Positions 8,921-17,199 of a stretch of 64,000 bases of DNA are shown here, in pieces (position 1 is the stretch's first letter; each line of letters starts with the position of its first letter). Origin of the DNA: Palsa-513 sp050010595 (GTDB lineage Bacteria > Actinomycetota > Thermoleophilia > Solirubrobacterales > Solirubrobacteraceae); the NCBI GenBank assembly GCA_050010595.1, contig JBEKKS010000001.1:310001-374000 (forward strand), read 5' to 3'. Made by a program: the position numbers and the translations under genes. The notes beneath the pieces are model-generated. The model was not told where the DNA came from. It was given only the letters and a program-made list of their open reading frames with translations, and did not search any database.

Positions 8921-10146
8921 GGTATCGCCCGACCGACACGGTCTCGTCGGAATCACCGGCGCCCCTCCGGCCCGCCGTCCCACGAGCTGGCGTTGCGCGC
9001 GCAGTATGGGTGTATCCGATTGATGCCAACCCCTATCAACATCTCCTCTACGCCGCGGTGGCGCGCGTCGCTCCCACGCTTCACATTTTCACCGCAGCCT
9101 TTCCCTATCGCGGCCGGCTGCGCCACCTTCGCGCGTTGCCGTTTATACCGATGGCGTGCTACCTGCGGCTTCGCGGTGCGCGGATACTCCACTTGCACTG
9201 GCCTGATTTCGGCGTTCCGGCATGGATTCCGTGCGCATCGACTCTCTCAAGCGCACATTTACGTCTGTCGCTTCGCGTCGCTCGCCTCTGTGGATACAAG
9301 CTGGTGTGGACAGTGCACAACATTCTGCCGCATTCCCAGCAGACGGCGGACGATCTTCGGAACATGCGTTTTCTCGCGGAAAGCGCACACGTTAAGATCC
9401 TTCACTCACTACATACCCGCGACCAGATGTTAGCGCTAGGAATGAACGTGGCCTCCACGGTCGTCATTCCACACGGTTCCTACATCGACGCATATCCGCC
9501 GCTTCCCTCCGTTCGCGAAGCACGCCGGGCTCTGGGCCTCGATACCGAGTCGTTCGTCTTTCTCTGTCTTGGCAACCTACGAGCCTACAAGGGCGTGTCG
9601 GCACTTCTCGCGGCGTTTGCCCACATCTCCGACGAGGGCGCCGTCCTCCTGATCGCCGGCCAGACCCAGGATGACGCAACGCGTGACGCCCTTCGCCGGG
9701 TCAGCGATCCCCGTGTCGTCGTACATGACGGCTTCGTACCGGCAGCACGTGTGCCGCTGTACTACGGCGCGTCCGACATCGTATGCGCTCCTTTCACGAC
9801 GGTAACAACCAGCGGCTCGGTCCTTCTCGCCCTTGGCTACGGCCGAGCAGTGATCACCGTGCGTCAGGGGGCATTACGAGACTTGCCCGACGACGCGGCG
9901 CTCTTTTGCGACGGTGACACTGAGTCTCTGGGGTCGGCGATGCGGCACGCGCTCTCAGATCGCACGGCCGTCCGCGTTGCCGGCCAAGCCGCCTCGGCGT
10001 ATGCTGCGTCTCTGCCGTCATGGTCTGCCATTGCAGAGCAGACTCGCGACGCATACGAATTGAGTATGCGTTGGCGGGCGCCCGATGTGCCGGCACCGCC
10101 GACGTCCGCAGCCGACTCGCACTCCTGGACACGGACACCACATTGA
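8917..10146 (+). CDS. GT4-type glycosyltransferase
   Basis: A GT-B transferase of 409 residues. The N-terminal domain includes ARILHLHWPDF and YKLVWTVHNILPHSQQTADD. The C-terminal domain starts at SFVFLCLGNLRAYKGVSALL, the usual donor-binding phosphate-loop region. It continues with DPRVVVHDGFVPAARVPLYY and ends in TTSGSVLLALGYGRAVITV in place of the E-x7-E loop. This set of motifs is typical of a subgroup resembling GumK/WsaF-like enzymes. The actual sugar is unknown. The GTG start overlaps the previous stop (GTGA). Its own stop is overlapped by the next TTG start, so four genes in a row are translationally linked. Confidence 0.82.
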   Translation: MRYRPTDTVSSESPAPLRPAVPRAGVARAVWVYPIDANPYQHLLYAAVARVAPTLHIFTAAFPYRGRLRHLRALPFIPMACYLRLRGARILHLHWPDFGVPAWIPCASTLSSAHLRLSLRVARLCGYKLVWTVHNILPHSQQTADDLRNMRFLAESAHVKILHSLHTRDQMLALGMNVASTVVIPHGSYIDAYPPLPSVREARRALGLDTESFVFLCLGNLRAYKGVSALLAAFAHISDEGAVLLIAGQTQDDATRDALRRVSDPRVVVHDGFVPAARVPLYYGASDIVCAPFTTVTTSGSVLLALGYGRAVITVRQGALRDLPDDAALFCDGDTESLGSAMRHALSDRTAVRVAGQAASAYAASLPSWSAIAEQTRDAYELSMRWRAPDVPAPPTSAADSHSWTRTPH

Positions 10147-11114
10147 ACAGGCCACAGTTCTCGCGCCAGTTTCGCCGGAGCGAGCCGCCACCGCCCTCGC
10201 CGCTCTTGTATGCATTGATGGTCGTGAAGGACGAAGCCGACATCGTCGCCTCAACCATCGTTCAAGCGTTGCGGTTTTGTGAGCAGGCATTTGTCTTGGA
10301 CAACGGGAGTAGCGACGGCACATTCGCGATATTGAAGGATCAGTCGCAAGACGACCCGCGGCTGGTTATCTTAGGTCGAAGCGATGAGCCATTCAGTAAC
10401 GCTCTATACGCGCAAATCTATAATGCCTACCACAAGCAGGTCGCAGCCAACTCTTGGTGGCTGATCCTCGATGCAGATGAAATACTCGAGGAAGATCCAC
10501 GCCCACTCCTAGCGCAGGCGGCACGCGCACGACGCAACGTCGTGTTTACAGCTCAGGCTCAATTCTACTTCACGCTTGACGATTGCGCTGACGAAGGGAC
10601 ATCAGGGTTGCGCATTGTCGCCGATAGCCCTACACACTACGCCGTCAACTGGCTGGAGCCCCGCTTCTTCCGTAACGACCCGACTAAGCCTTGGCGTGTC
10701 TCACGGTCCTCATCACGTTCTGTGGCTGATCTACTTGGCGGTGTCGTGTCTGCGATCGGCGTCGCTGGGCCCTTGCTTCGACACCGTGTGCCATCACACT
10801 GTCGTCGGGCATATTGGAGGTGCCCGGTCAACCGGCACTATCAGTACCGCTCCGACCAGCAGATCGCGCGACGCCTTGAACTCCGTGCGGGTCAGAGCGC
10901 TTTTGTCCACGTCACATCCACCGACATCGTCTCGGTGATCAAGCCTGGAGATGCGTCGCTGAAGGTCGCCGTGCCAAGCGAGGCCATCACGCTGTCCATT
11001 GGGGATTGCGTGATGCTGATCCGCGTACACAGTCTTGTCCGCTGGCGGTGGGCAGCGAGGACGCTCGGACGCCTCGCAGGTTCAGACAGCCGAAGACCGT
11101 TACGAACCGGGTGA
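10143..11114 (+). CDS. GT2-family glycosyltransferase
   Basis: The protein has LYALMVVKDEADIVASTI, FVLDNGSSDGTFAIL and WWLILDADEILEEDPR, the DxD-like core of a 'glycosyltransferase family 2, tabulated with rSAM/T4-like' group. A late NRHYQYRSDQQIARRLELR, common in this subgroup, is also present. The frame is open from 10020, but TTG 10143 overlaps the preceding stop as TTGA, like its upstream neighbours, and removes an unlikely basic extension. The 3' end overlaps the convergent Wzz/BY-kinase gene by 15 bases. The segment between about residues 185 and 225 matches the family less well, which could mean divergence. Confidence 0.75.
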   Translation: MNRPQFSRQFRRSEPPPPSPLLYALMVVKDEADIVASTIVQALRFCEQAFVLDNGSSDGTFAILKDQSQDDPRLVILGRSDEPFSNALYAQIYNAYHKQVAANSWWLILDADEILEEDPRPLLAQAARARRNVVFTAQAQFYFTLDDCADEGTSGLRIVADSPTHYAVNWLEPRFFRNDPTKPWRVSRSSSRSVADLLGGVVSAIGVAGPLLRHRVPSHCRRAYWRCPVNRHYQYRSDQQIARRLELRAGQSAFVHVTSTDIVSVIKPGDASLKVAVPSEAITLSIGDCVMLIRVHSLVRWRWAARTLGRLAGSDSRRPLRTG

Positions 11115-12632
11115 AGTGTAGTAGGCGTCGTAGGCGGTGCCTTTCACCTTTAGGCCATTGACAACCACGCCGAGGAGCACACCGCCGCTCGCTTCGAGGG
11201 TGTCGCGAAGATTAGCGGCTGCGTGACGCCGATCGTGTCCGGGCCGCCCGACCGCGATCACCCCATCGACGAGTCGTAGCAGAGGCAGGACATCCGAGAC
11301 CGCCGTCAACGGAGGAGTGTCTATGACGACGAGGTCGTAGCTTGTCGTCGCCGCCGCTAAGAGTAACTGCATCGCATTGCTACGGAGCAACTCGCCGGGA
11401 TTTGGTGGGCTAGGCGATCCGGCAACCAGCACGCGGAGCGATCCCCCGTCTGTGCTCTCGCCACCGACGGAGACTGTCTGGGTCGCGTCGTCAAGCGACG
11501 TTGAGCCGATGAGGACATCCGCGAGCCCTGGGCTGGCTCGCAGACCGAGTGCCCCGGCCGCGGTCGGGCGTCGCAAGTCGGCTTCAATCATTAAGACCTT
11601 CTCGGACCCACTCTGAGCGGCTGCTGCTGCGAGGCCTCGTGAGACCGTCGACTTCCCATCAGCCGCCTCGGCGGATACGACAAGGACTGAGCGCACCTGC
11701 CGATCTACGCTGAAGAAACGCAACCGGCCGCGTATGAAGTGAAATGCCTCAACATCTTTCACAGAAAGGGCCAGCGCGCCAGCCGATTTGCCTCTCGGGC
11801 CGAGAGAGTTGCTCTGTGGCACGGCGCCAAGGATCGGAAGCTTGTAGATGCTCTCGAATTCGTCTACACCATGAATACGAACATCGAGACGGTCTAGAAC
11901 GAGCGCACCGATCACTCCTAGCACGAGCCCAAGCAGTGCGCCAAGAGCGGTGTTGCGTTTCGTCTTTGGCGAGGACGGAACTGTGGGGAGCGTCGCAGCT
12001 GCGGCGAACTCTACCGTTGAGTCTGGGAGTTCGGCAAGAGTCGCTAGCGACTGTGCACGCTCCTGGAGAGCAAGCCCATCGGCGCTATTTCGCTGCACTG
12101 GCGCGAGAGCTGAGATCTGCTTTTCCACCGTCGCGAGCGCGGACGCGTAGTAAGCGCGATTCGACGACTCCTGCTCAGCAACGAACGTCGCTGCGTAAGT
12201 GTTGGCGATCGCCTGCGCGACGTGCGGGGACCCGTCAGTCGCTGCGACCGCAACGACGTTTGTGTCACCGTCAGCGGCAATACTGATCGACGACTTCACC
12301 GCGCGTGATGTGAGACCGTGGCCGATACGATTCGCCGTCCTCTCGGCGATGTCTCCGATCTGTAGCAGCTGGACATCCGTATCTACCTGTTGAGTAGAAG
12401 CGCCACTCGTTGCTGTGGCCAACCCGGCAAGCTGCTCCGCGAGATCGGTGCCCTGGAAAACTAAAGAAGCCGACGCCGTGTACTTCGTGGTCTGCAGCGC
12501 CGAAACGCCTAACGTCACCAGCCCGACGAGGAGCAAAGAGGCGGCGATCCAGACCGCTCGGCGGCGCAGCACCGCCACGGCATGTTCGAGCGCGGCGGAA
12601 TCTGGGATTGGCGCGGGCTCGTAAGACGTCAT
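11100..12632 (-). CDS. Wzz chain-length regulator fused to BY-kinase (polysaccharide co-polymerase)
   Basis: This 510-residue protein joins a Wzz domain to a cytoplasmic P-loop tyrosine autokinase. The Wzz part has TM1 at about 28-47, a coiled extracytoplasmic loop to about 225, and TM2 at about 229-247. The kinase has Walker A at about 321-330 (AEAADGKSTV), Walker A' at about 346-355 (VLMIEADLRRP) and Walker B in YDLVVIDTPPL. The C-terminus ends in a short tyrosine cluster, AYDAYYTSPGS, a likely autophosphorylation tail. Such proteins control repeat-unit polymerisation and cycle between phosphorylated and free forms with a CpsB-type phosphatase. The candidate phosphatase here is at 22421. 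It converges with the glycosyltransferase operon. A second member is at 50952. Confidence 0.92.
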   Translation of the reverse strand: MTSYEPAPIPDSAALEHAVAVLRRRAVWIAASLLLVGLVTLGVSALQTTKYTASASLVFQGTDLAEQLAGLATATSGASTQQVDTDVQLLQIGDIAERTANRIGHGLTSRAVKSSISIAADGDTNVVAVAATDGSPHVAQAIANTYAATFVAEQESSNRAYYASALATVEKQISALAPVQRNSADGLALQERAQSLATLAELPDSTVEFAAAATLPTVPSSPKTKRNTALGALLGLVLGVIGALVLDRLDVRIHGVDEFESIYKLPILGAVPQSNSLGPRGKSAGALALSVKDVEAFHFIRGRLRFFSVDRQVRSVLVVSAEAADGKSTVSRGLAAAAAQSGSEKVLMIEADLRRPTAAGALGLRASPGLADVLIGSTSLDDATQTVSVGGESTDGGSLRVLVAGSPSPPNPGELLRSNAMQLLLAAATTSYDLVVIDTPPLTAVSDVLPLLRLVDGVIAVGRPGHDRRHAAANLRDTLEASGGVLLGVVVNGLKVKGTAYDAYYTSPGS

Positions 12633-12919
12633 TGGTTAGTCCGTGACTCTGTGTCCCGCGGCGCAAGACCCCGCGCCCGCTCGCGACTGAGCGCGATCTT
12701 AGACGAACCGCACGTCGGAACACGGGATCGAGATTAGCGATAGACGACCGTTTCGCCGGAACGCGTGGCGAGAAACCTACCGCGGCGTCGCAAAACCTTT
12801 CACATCCTCCAGGGTTTCCTCAGAAGTCACCCACGTGCTTCGCTGCAAGCCGCCCATTCCCGACGCCCCTCCCAGGAGCGTGACCACCAGGTGTCGCGCC
12901 GAACTCCAAGGAGGGATCC

Positions 12920-14350
12920 GTGGCGGGATTCGAGGCGCGGGGAGCACAGGACCGCAGGCGCCTGCTTCGCCGGGCCAAGCAGCTCAGGCGCGGCTTTCTG
13001 GCGGCGTTCGCACTGCTTCTGTGCGGTGCCGCGATCGCGCAGGCCGATACCGGCTCGATCGGCGCGGTCGGGCTCAACGACATCCGCTCCGACGGAATTC
13101 TTCTGCCAAACGCGGACTGGGACGGTTCGGCCGACCTGACGCTCGCCGCAAACGCCGGCGTGACGCTCTATCGCGCGCGTGTGCAGCTCAACTGCGTCGA
13201 CCCGAACAACACCGGCACGTTCAACTTCACGAGCCCCTCCTCGTCTTGCTACGGCCTCAGCTATGACCAGCTCGTAGCGGCGCTCGCCGACCGCGGGATG
13301 ACGCTCCTGCCGGTGCTGATCGACCTTGATAAGAGCGGCGTCCCGGTGCCGCCGACCGCTAACGGCAACCCCTCGATCTCCGAGTTCGCCGCGTTCGCTG
13401 CAGCCGCCGCCAAGCGCTACGGCCCGAACGGCACGTTCTGGCCAACCTGCGGCTGCACGCCCGAGCCGATCCAGGCGTGGGAGATCTGGAACGAGGAGAA
13501 CAACGGCTGGTGGTGGGGCGGCGACGCGTCCGCGAGCGCTTACGGCGCCGTGCTTCAGGCGACGCGCAGTGCGCTGCGTAGCGTGGATCCGCAGGCGCGG
13601 ATAGTGGTCGGCGGCTTGACGTTCGACCCCAACGGCGAGTCGTCGTTCGTCGAGCCCGCCGACTTCATCAAGGGCCTCGCTGCAAGTAACGCGAACGCGT
13701 TCGACGCGGTTGCGGTGCACCCCTACACCGACGCGCAGGGGGCGAGTGCCGCGCAGCTCGCGTCCGCGGCCATGGCCTACGTCAACGAGACGGCGAGCGC
13801 TTTGGTTGCCGCGACCGGACCGAGCGCAACGGGTGGACCGCGCCAGCAGATCTGGGTAACCGAGATGGGCTGGTCGACGACCGACGCATCGGCGGCGACG
13901 ATCGCCGACGGCCTCCAGGACTTCTTAGGCGACGTCCAGAGCGACCGCACGCAGGACAACATCGGCCCGGTCCTCTGGTACATGCTGCGCGACAACGCGA
14001 CGATCGGCTCACGCGACGACGGGCTCGGGCTGCGCTACACGAGCTCTGACGGCAGCGACGCCGGCGCGAAGCCCGCGTGGGCGGTGCTCTCGAGCGCGGC
14101 ACAGCAGATGGGAACCGTCGCCCTCCCGCCGGCGCTGTCAGATACCGGCCCGTACGTCCCGGGCGCGACAACCGCCACCGTGCCGACGACCAAGGGCGCC
14201 TCGGGCGCTAAGAGCGGGAAGCCGAAGAAGGCGAGCAAGCACGGGCACAAGGCGGCCGTACGGTGCTCCTCGGCGCGGCGTCACGGCCGGATCGTGCGGA
14301 CCTGCAAGCGCGTCGCCTCGGCGCGGACCAAGACGAAGCGCCACTCGTAG
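12920..14350 (+). CDS. Secreted GH39/PslG-like glycoside hydrolase, paralog 1
   Basis: After a twin-Arg-rich N-terminus and hydrophobic segment (about 24-42) comes a clan GH-A TIM barrel. The acid/base Glu192 is in WEIWNEEN and the nucleophile Glu315 in IWVTEMGW, with VAVHPYTD between them. This matches PslG-type endo-hydrolases that cut the exopolysaccharide of their own cluster. The C-terminal 80 residues are a very basic Lys/Arg/Ser tail that could bind the wall or anionic glycan. The start is well fixed: GTG 12920 follows AAGGAGGG at 12909-12916. The 287 bases upstream, divergent from the BY-kinase gene, contain no gene and should hold the promoter. The substrate is not known. Confidence 0.85.
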   Translation: MAGFEARGAQDRRRLLRRAKQLRRGFLAAFALLLCGAAIAQADTGSIGAVGLNDIRSDGILLPNADWDGSADLTLAANAGVTLYRARVQLNCVDPNNTGTFNFTSPSSSCYGLSYDQLVAALADRGMTLLPVLIDLDKSGVPVPPTANGNPSISEFAAFAAAAAKRYGPNGTFWPTCGCTPEPIQAWEIWNEENNGWWWGGDASASAYGAVLQATRSALRSVDPQARIVVGGLTFDPNGESSFVEPADFIKGLAASNANAFDAVAVHPYTDAQGASAAQLASAAMAYVNETASALVAATGPSATGGPRQQIWVTEMGWSTTDASAATIADGLQDFLGDVQSDRTQDNIGPVLWYMLRDNATIGSRDDGLGLRYTSSDGSDAGAKPAWAVLSSAAQQMGTVALPPALSDTGPYVPGATTATVPTTKGASGAKSGKPKKASKHGHKAAVRCSSARRHGRIVRTCKRVASARTKTKRHS

Positions 14351-14452
14351 AGCGGCCCAAGGAGCGGCCTGCGTCGCGCGGCTGGTGTGAAGTGAGCCGG
14401 CAAATCGTTCGCGAGCAGTGAGGACCGGTCTACATGTCAGGGGTAACTTGCC

Positions 14453-14475
14453 TTTTGGCGCTAGCCGCGCCAAAA
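14453..14475. promoter_or_regulatory. Perfect inverted repeat, likely toxin-antitoxin operator
   Basis: TTTTGGCGC and GCGCCAAAA flank a 5-base spacer, ending seven bases before the antitoxin ATG. Ribbon-helix-helix antitoxins of the FitA/VapB type normally bind such a palindrome over their own promoter. A further GGCGCC half-site follows directly. The position makes autoregulation the best reading; a terminator is less likely because no T-run follows in the direction of the hydrolase gene. Confidence 0.6.
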
Positions 14476-14482
14476 TGGCGCC

Positions 14483-14713
14483 ATGCCGAGCATACAGATC
14501 AAGGATGTGCCAGAAGCGACGCATGCGGTCCTGCGTCGCCGCGCCACGCAGGCCCACCAGTCCCTTCAGGAGTACCTGCTCAGCCGACTCGTCGCCGAGG
14601 CCAGCAGCCCCACGGTGGAGGAGGTCCTCGATCGAGCGGGCGGCCGCGCAGGCGGGTCGCTGACGTTCTCGGCAGCCACGCAGGCGCTGCACGACGACCG
14701 TGCTCGTCGTTGA
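14483..14713 (+). CDS. FitA/VapB-like ribbon-helix-helix antitoxin
   Basis: This 76-residue protein begins MPSIQIKDVPEATHAVLRRR, the typical beta strand plus helix of Arc/FitA antitoxins, followed by SLQEYLLSRL, the second helix. The C-terminal half is the flexible toxin-neutralising tail. It overlaps the start of the PIN-domain toxin by 14 bases, the usual antitoxin-first order. It would neutralise the toxin and repress the pair through the palindrome just upstream. The pair sits between two GH39-like genes and has no obvious role in polysaccharide synthesis. Confidence 0.85.
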   Translation: MPSIQIKDVPEATHAVLRRRATQAHQSLQEYLLSRLVAEASSPTVEEVLDRAGGRAGGSLTFSAATQALHDDRARR

Positions 14714-15092
14714 CGCAAGCGTCCTCGCGCCTGCCCTCGCCGACGACGGCCCCGACGGTGACCAGGCGCGAGTGCGGCTGCGCGGACAACCGCTAGCCGC
14801 CCCCGAGCTGATCGACCTCGAGACAGCGTCCGCCATCCGAAGGCAGCTCAGCGCGGGAGCACTCGACACCCGACGCGCCGCGCTGGCGCTGGGCGACCTC
14901 ATCGAGCTGCCGCTGCACCGCGCAGCCCACCGTCCACTGCTCGAGCGGTGCTGGGAGCTCAGGGAGAACCTGACGATCTACGACGCCGCCTACGTCGCAC
15001 TGGCGGAGCTGCTCGGTGCCGTGCTGATTACCGCCGATAGAAGGCTCGCGGACGCGCCCGGGCTGCGCTGCGAGCTCGATCTGCTCGGCTGA
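14700..15092 (+). CDS. VapC-like PIN-domain ribonuclease toxin
   Basis: This 130-residue PIN domain shows the four acidic positions of the metal site: Asp5 in LVVDASVLA, the Glu of LIDLETASAIRRQ, the Asp of IYDAAYVALAE and the Asp of LITADRRLA. Toxins of this group cleave tRNA or rRNA when freed from their antitoxin. The GTG start lies inside the antitoxin gene. It looks intact and normal in length, so the module is probably active. The RNA target cannot be predicted. Confidence 0.87.
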   Translation: MLVVDASVLAPALADDGPDGDQARVRLRGQPLAAPELIDLETASAIRRQLSAGALDTRRAALALGDLIELPLHRAAHRPLLERCWELRENLTIYDAAYVALAELLGAVLITADRRLADAPGLRCELDLLG

Positions 15093-15365
15093 GCGAATCC
15101 AGGGAGGGCGACCGCCTGGTTAAGCATGGCACTCTGCGAGGCTTACTGGACCACTCTGACGCTCCCGGCCCGGAGATGGTCGTGTAGTTCGGATCCGCCG
15201 CGCCGGAACAGCCGCTCGGGAAACGCCGCTACATTCGCCGGCGAGCGGGGTTTAGCGCGTTGTTATGTTTCTCTGGCTCGCGCGACGGGTGGGCTCGCTA
15301 AGCTGCGCCTGCTGCCGTGCGAAGGCGTTCCCCCTGCCTTCCAAATCCAAGCGAAAGGTTTGACC

Positions 15366-16484
15366 GTGTCTTCACGCAACCCCCTCGCGAGCATCGCGCT
15401 GCTCGCGACGACGCTCGTAGTCGCGCTCGCCGCGTTCGGCGCGCTCGGCGCCTCGGCGGCGCCGGCACCCGCTCCCCAGGGGTTTGTCGGGATCACATCG
15501 CAGGACACCTTCAACGGCGGCGAGGCCTATCGCGCGAAGATGTTCAGTGAGATGCAGGCGAGTGGGATCACGCTGATCCGCGTCGAGTTCACCTGGGCGC
15601 AGATCGAGACGGCTCCCGATGTCTTCAACTTCTCCGCCTACGACCAGTTCGTGCTCGACGCCGCGCAGCACGGGATCGAAGTGATGCCGGTCCTCTACGA
15701 GGAGCCGGGCTGGTACACCTCGCGCCCGAAGAAGGTCAAGCCGACGAGCGTCGAGTACCTCAACTACCCGCCGGCCAGCCCTTCAGACATCACGAACTTC
15801 GTTACCGCCCTCGTAAAGCAGTACGGGCCGGGCGGCACGCTCTGGCAGGAGAACCCGACCGTCACGCCCGTGCCGATCCGCGTCTGGCAGGTCTGGGACG
15901 AGCCGAACCTCAACTTCTTCTGGTACCCGCACGCAAGTGCGAAGGCCTACACCGCGCTGCTCGCGGCCGCATCGCAAGCGATCCACGCGGTCGACCCCGG
16001 TGCGGAGGTCGTCAGCGCCGGCATGCCGCAGTCGCTCGACGGGATCAACCTCGACAAGTTCGTGCGCGAGCTCGTCGCCGACGGCGCCGGCAAGTGGATG
16101 AATACGCTCGCGGTGAACGCCTACAGCTCGACCGCGAGCGGCGTTATCGGCATCCTCAAGGGGGTTCGCTCGATCCTCAACGCGGGCGGCGACAGCGGCG
16201 TCGCGCTGCGCGTCAGCGAGATCGGCTGGTCTGACGTCGGCCCGAAGAGCGCGTTCCGCGCAGGTGTCAAGGGGCAGGCGACCCAGATCTCGAGCGTGAT
16301 CAACGACTTCGGTGCCAACCGCAGCTCGCTGAACCTGAAGGGGTTCGTCTACTTCACCTGGCGCGACACGAAGCCGTTCTACAAGGTCAAGGACTTCTGG
16401 GGCCTGCACACAGGGCTCTTGCGCCTCAACGGCACCGCAAAGCCCTCGCTACAGGCGTTCACGAACGCGGTCGCGGGACTGTAG
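15366..16484 (+). CDS. Secreted GH39/PslG-like glycoside hydrolase, paralog 2
   Basis: The likely start is GTG 15366, eight bases after AAAGG. The longer open frame to 15126 lacks any protein-like character. The 372-residue product has a signal peptide (about 1-32, ending ASAAPAPA) and a GH-A barrel. FVGITSQDTF is the first strand, Glu179 in VWQVWDEPN the acid/base and Glu285 in LRVSEIGWSD the nucleophile. There is no extra domain, so this is the minimal form of the six paralogs. It closely resembles the 19405 paralog in its ending (LHTGLLRLNG). It is presumably secreted to act on the local polysaccharide. Confidence 0.85.
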   Translation: MSSRNPLASIALLATTLVVALAAFGALGASAAPAPAPQGFVGITSQDTFNGGEAYRAKMFSEMQASGITLIRVEFTWAQIETAPDVFNFSAYDQFVLDAAQHGIEVMPVLYEEPGWYTSRPKKVKPTSVEYLNYPPASPSDITNFVTALVKQYGPGGTLWQENPTVTPVPIRVWQVWDEPNLNFFWYPHASAKAYTALLAAASQAIHAVDPGAEVVSAGMPQSLDGINLDKFVRELVADGAGKWMNTLAVNAYSSTASGVIGILKGVRSILNAGGDSGVALRVSEIGWSDVGPKSAFRAGVKGQATQISSVINDFGANRSSLNLKGFVYFTWRDTKPFYKVKDFWGLHTGLLRLNGTAKPSLQAFTNAVAGL

Positions 16485-16540
16485 CGGTTCCAAGTAAGCC
16501 GGTGAGGCGCACGGCGAGCTGATCCGCTTTCCTGGCTCGG

Positions 16541-17068
16541 TCAGTCCTCAAGCGCGGGCCAGTCGATGCGCGCGATCAGCTCGTCGGGCCCAAGGTCGAT
16601 GAGGCTGCTGTGCGTGGCGGCGCGGTACTCGCTGCCGCTGAGCGTGAGCCAATGCACGGCTCGCTGCTGCGGGTCGACGATCAAGACCTCATCGACCGCC
16701 CGGCAGGCGTAAAAAGACAGCTTCTCCCATGTCTCGTCGCCAGGTGAGACGACCTCGAGCACGAGTGCCGCGGTCGCGTAATAAAGGCTCGCAACAGAGC
16801 GCTGGAGCGCACCGTCCGGGACGCGAAAGTCACCAGCATCGCCGAGGTTCGTCTCTGCGAGCGGCCGCAACCCGACCGCACGTGCGAGCGGGCCGAGCAG
16901 CTCCATGACCTGCTGTTGGACGTCGGCATGGCGGCCGTGCGGCGCCGGGTTCATGTGCAACACCCCGGCCCACACCTCGTCGTTATGGTCGGCCCCCCAA
17001 CGCCGACGGCGCTGTAGCAGCGCCTCGAACTCGCCAGGGGGCGGGTCGGACACGACGATCGTGCGCAC
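16541..17068 (-). CDS. Uma2-family (DUF820) restriction-endonuclease-fold protein
   Basis: The 175-residue product carries the Uma2 core: EVWAGVLHMNPAPHGRHADVQ near the N-terminus, then DFRVPDGALQ and ALVLEVVSPGDETWEK with the PD-(D/E)xK-like acidic residues, and a central VDEVLIVDP strand. Family members are common in cyanobacteria and actinobacteria as solitary genes; their biological role is not established. The frame remains open far upstream, but that part overlaps the membrane-protein gene on the same strand and is spurious. GTG 17068 gives the expected N-terminus. Confidence 0.78.
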   Translation of the reverse strand: MRTIVVSDPPPGEFEALLQRRRRWGADHNDEVWAGVLHMNPAPHGRHADVQQQVMELLGPLARAVGLRPLAETNLGDAGDFRVPDGALQRSVASLYYATAALVLEVVSPGDETWEKLSFYACRAVDEVLIVDPQQRAVHWLTLSGSEYRAATHSSLIDLGPDELIARIDWPALED

Positions 17069-17199
17069 GCTGAGACGATACCGACAGCACGGCCGACCTA
17101 GGACACGCAACGCCCCGGCGCCCGGGCGCCCACCTCGCGACCGCCGTGCGGACGACGCGCTGTGCCTGCTCAATGCAGGGGTGCTACCGGTGCCGACCT

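Noticed and set aside
12827..13720. Long minus-strand open frame over GH39-like paralog 1
   Set aside because: Arg/Val-rich composition with no family motif, and fully antisense to a gene with a perfect ribosome site and catalytic motifs.
14453..14475. Terminator for GH39-like paralog 1
   Set aside because: The inverted repeat has an A-run after it rather than a T-run, lies over 100 bases after the stop, and abuts the antitoxin start.
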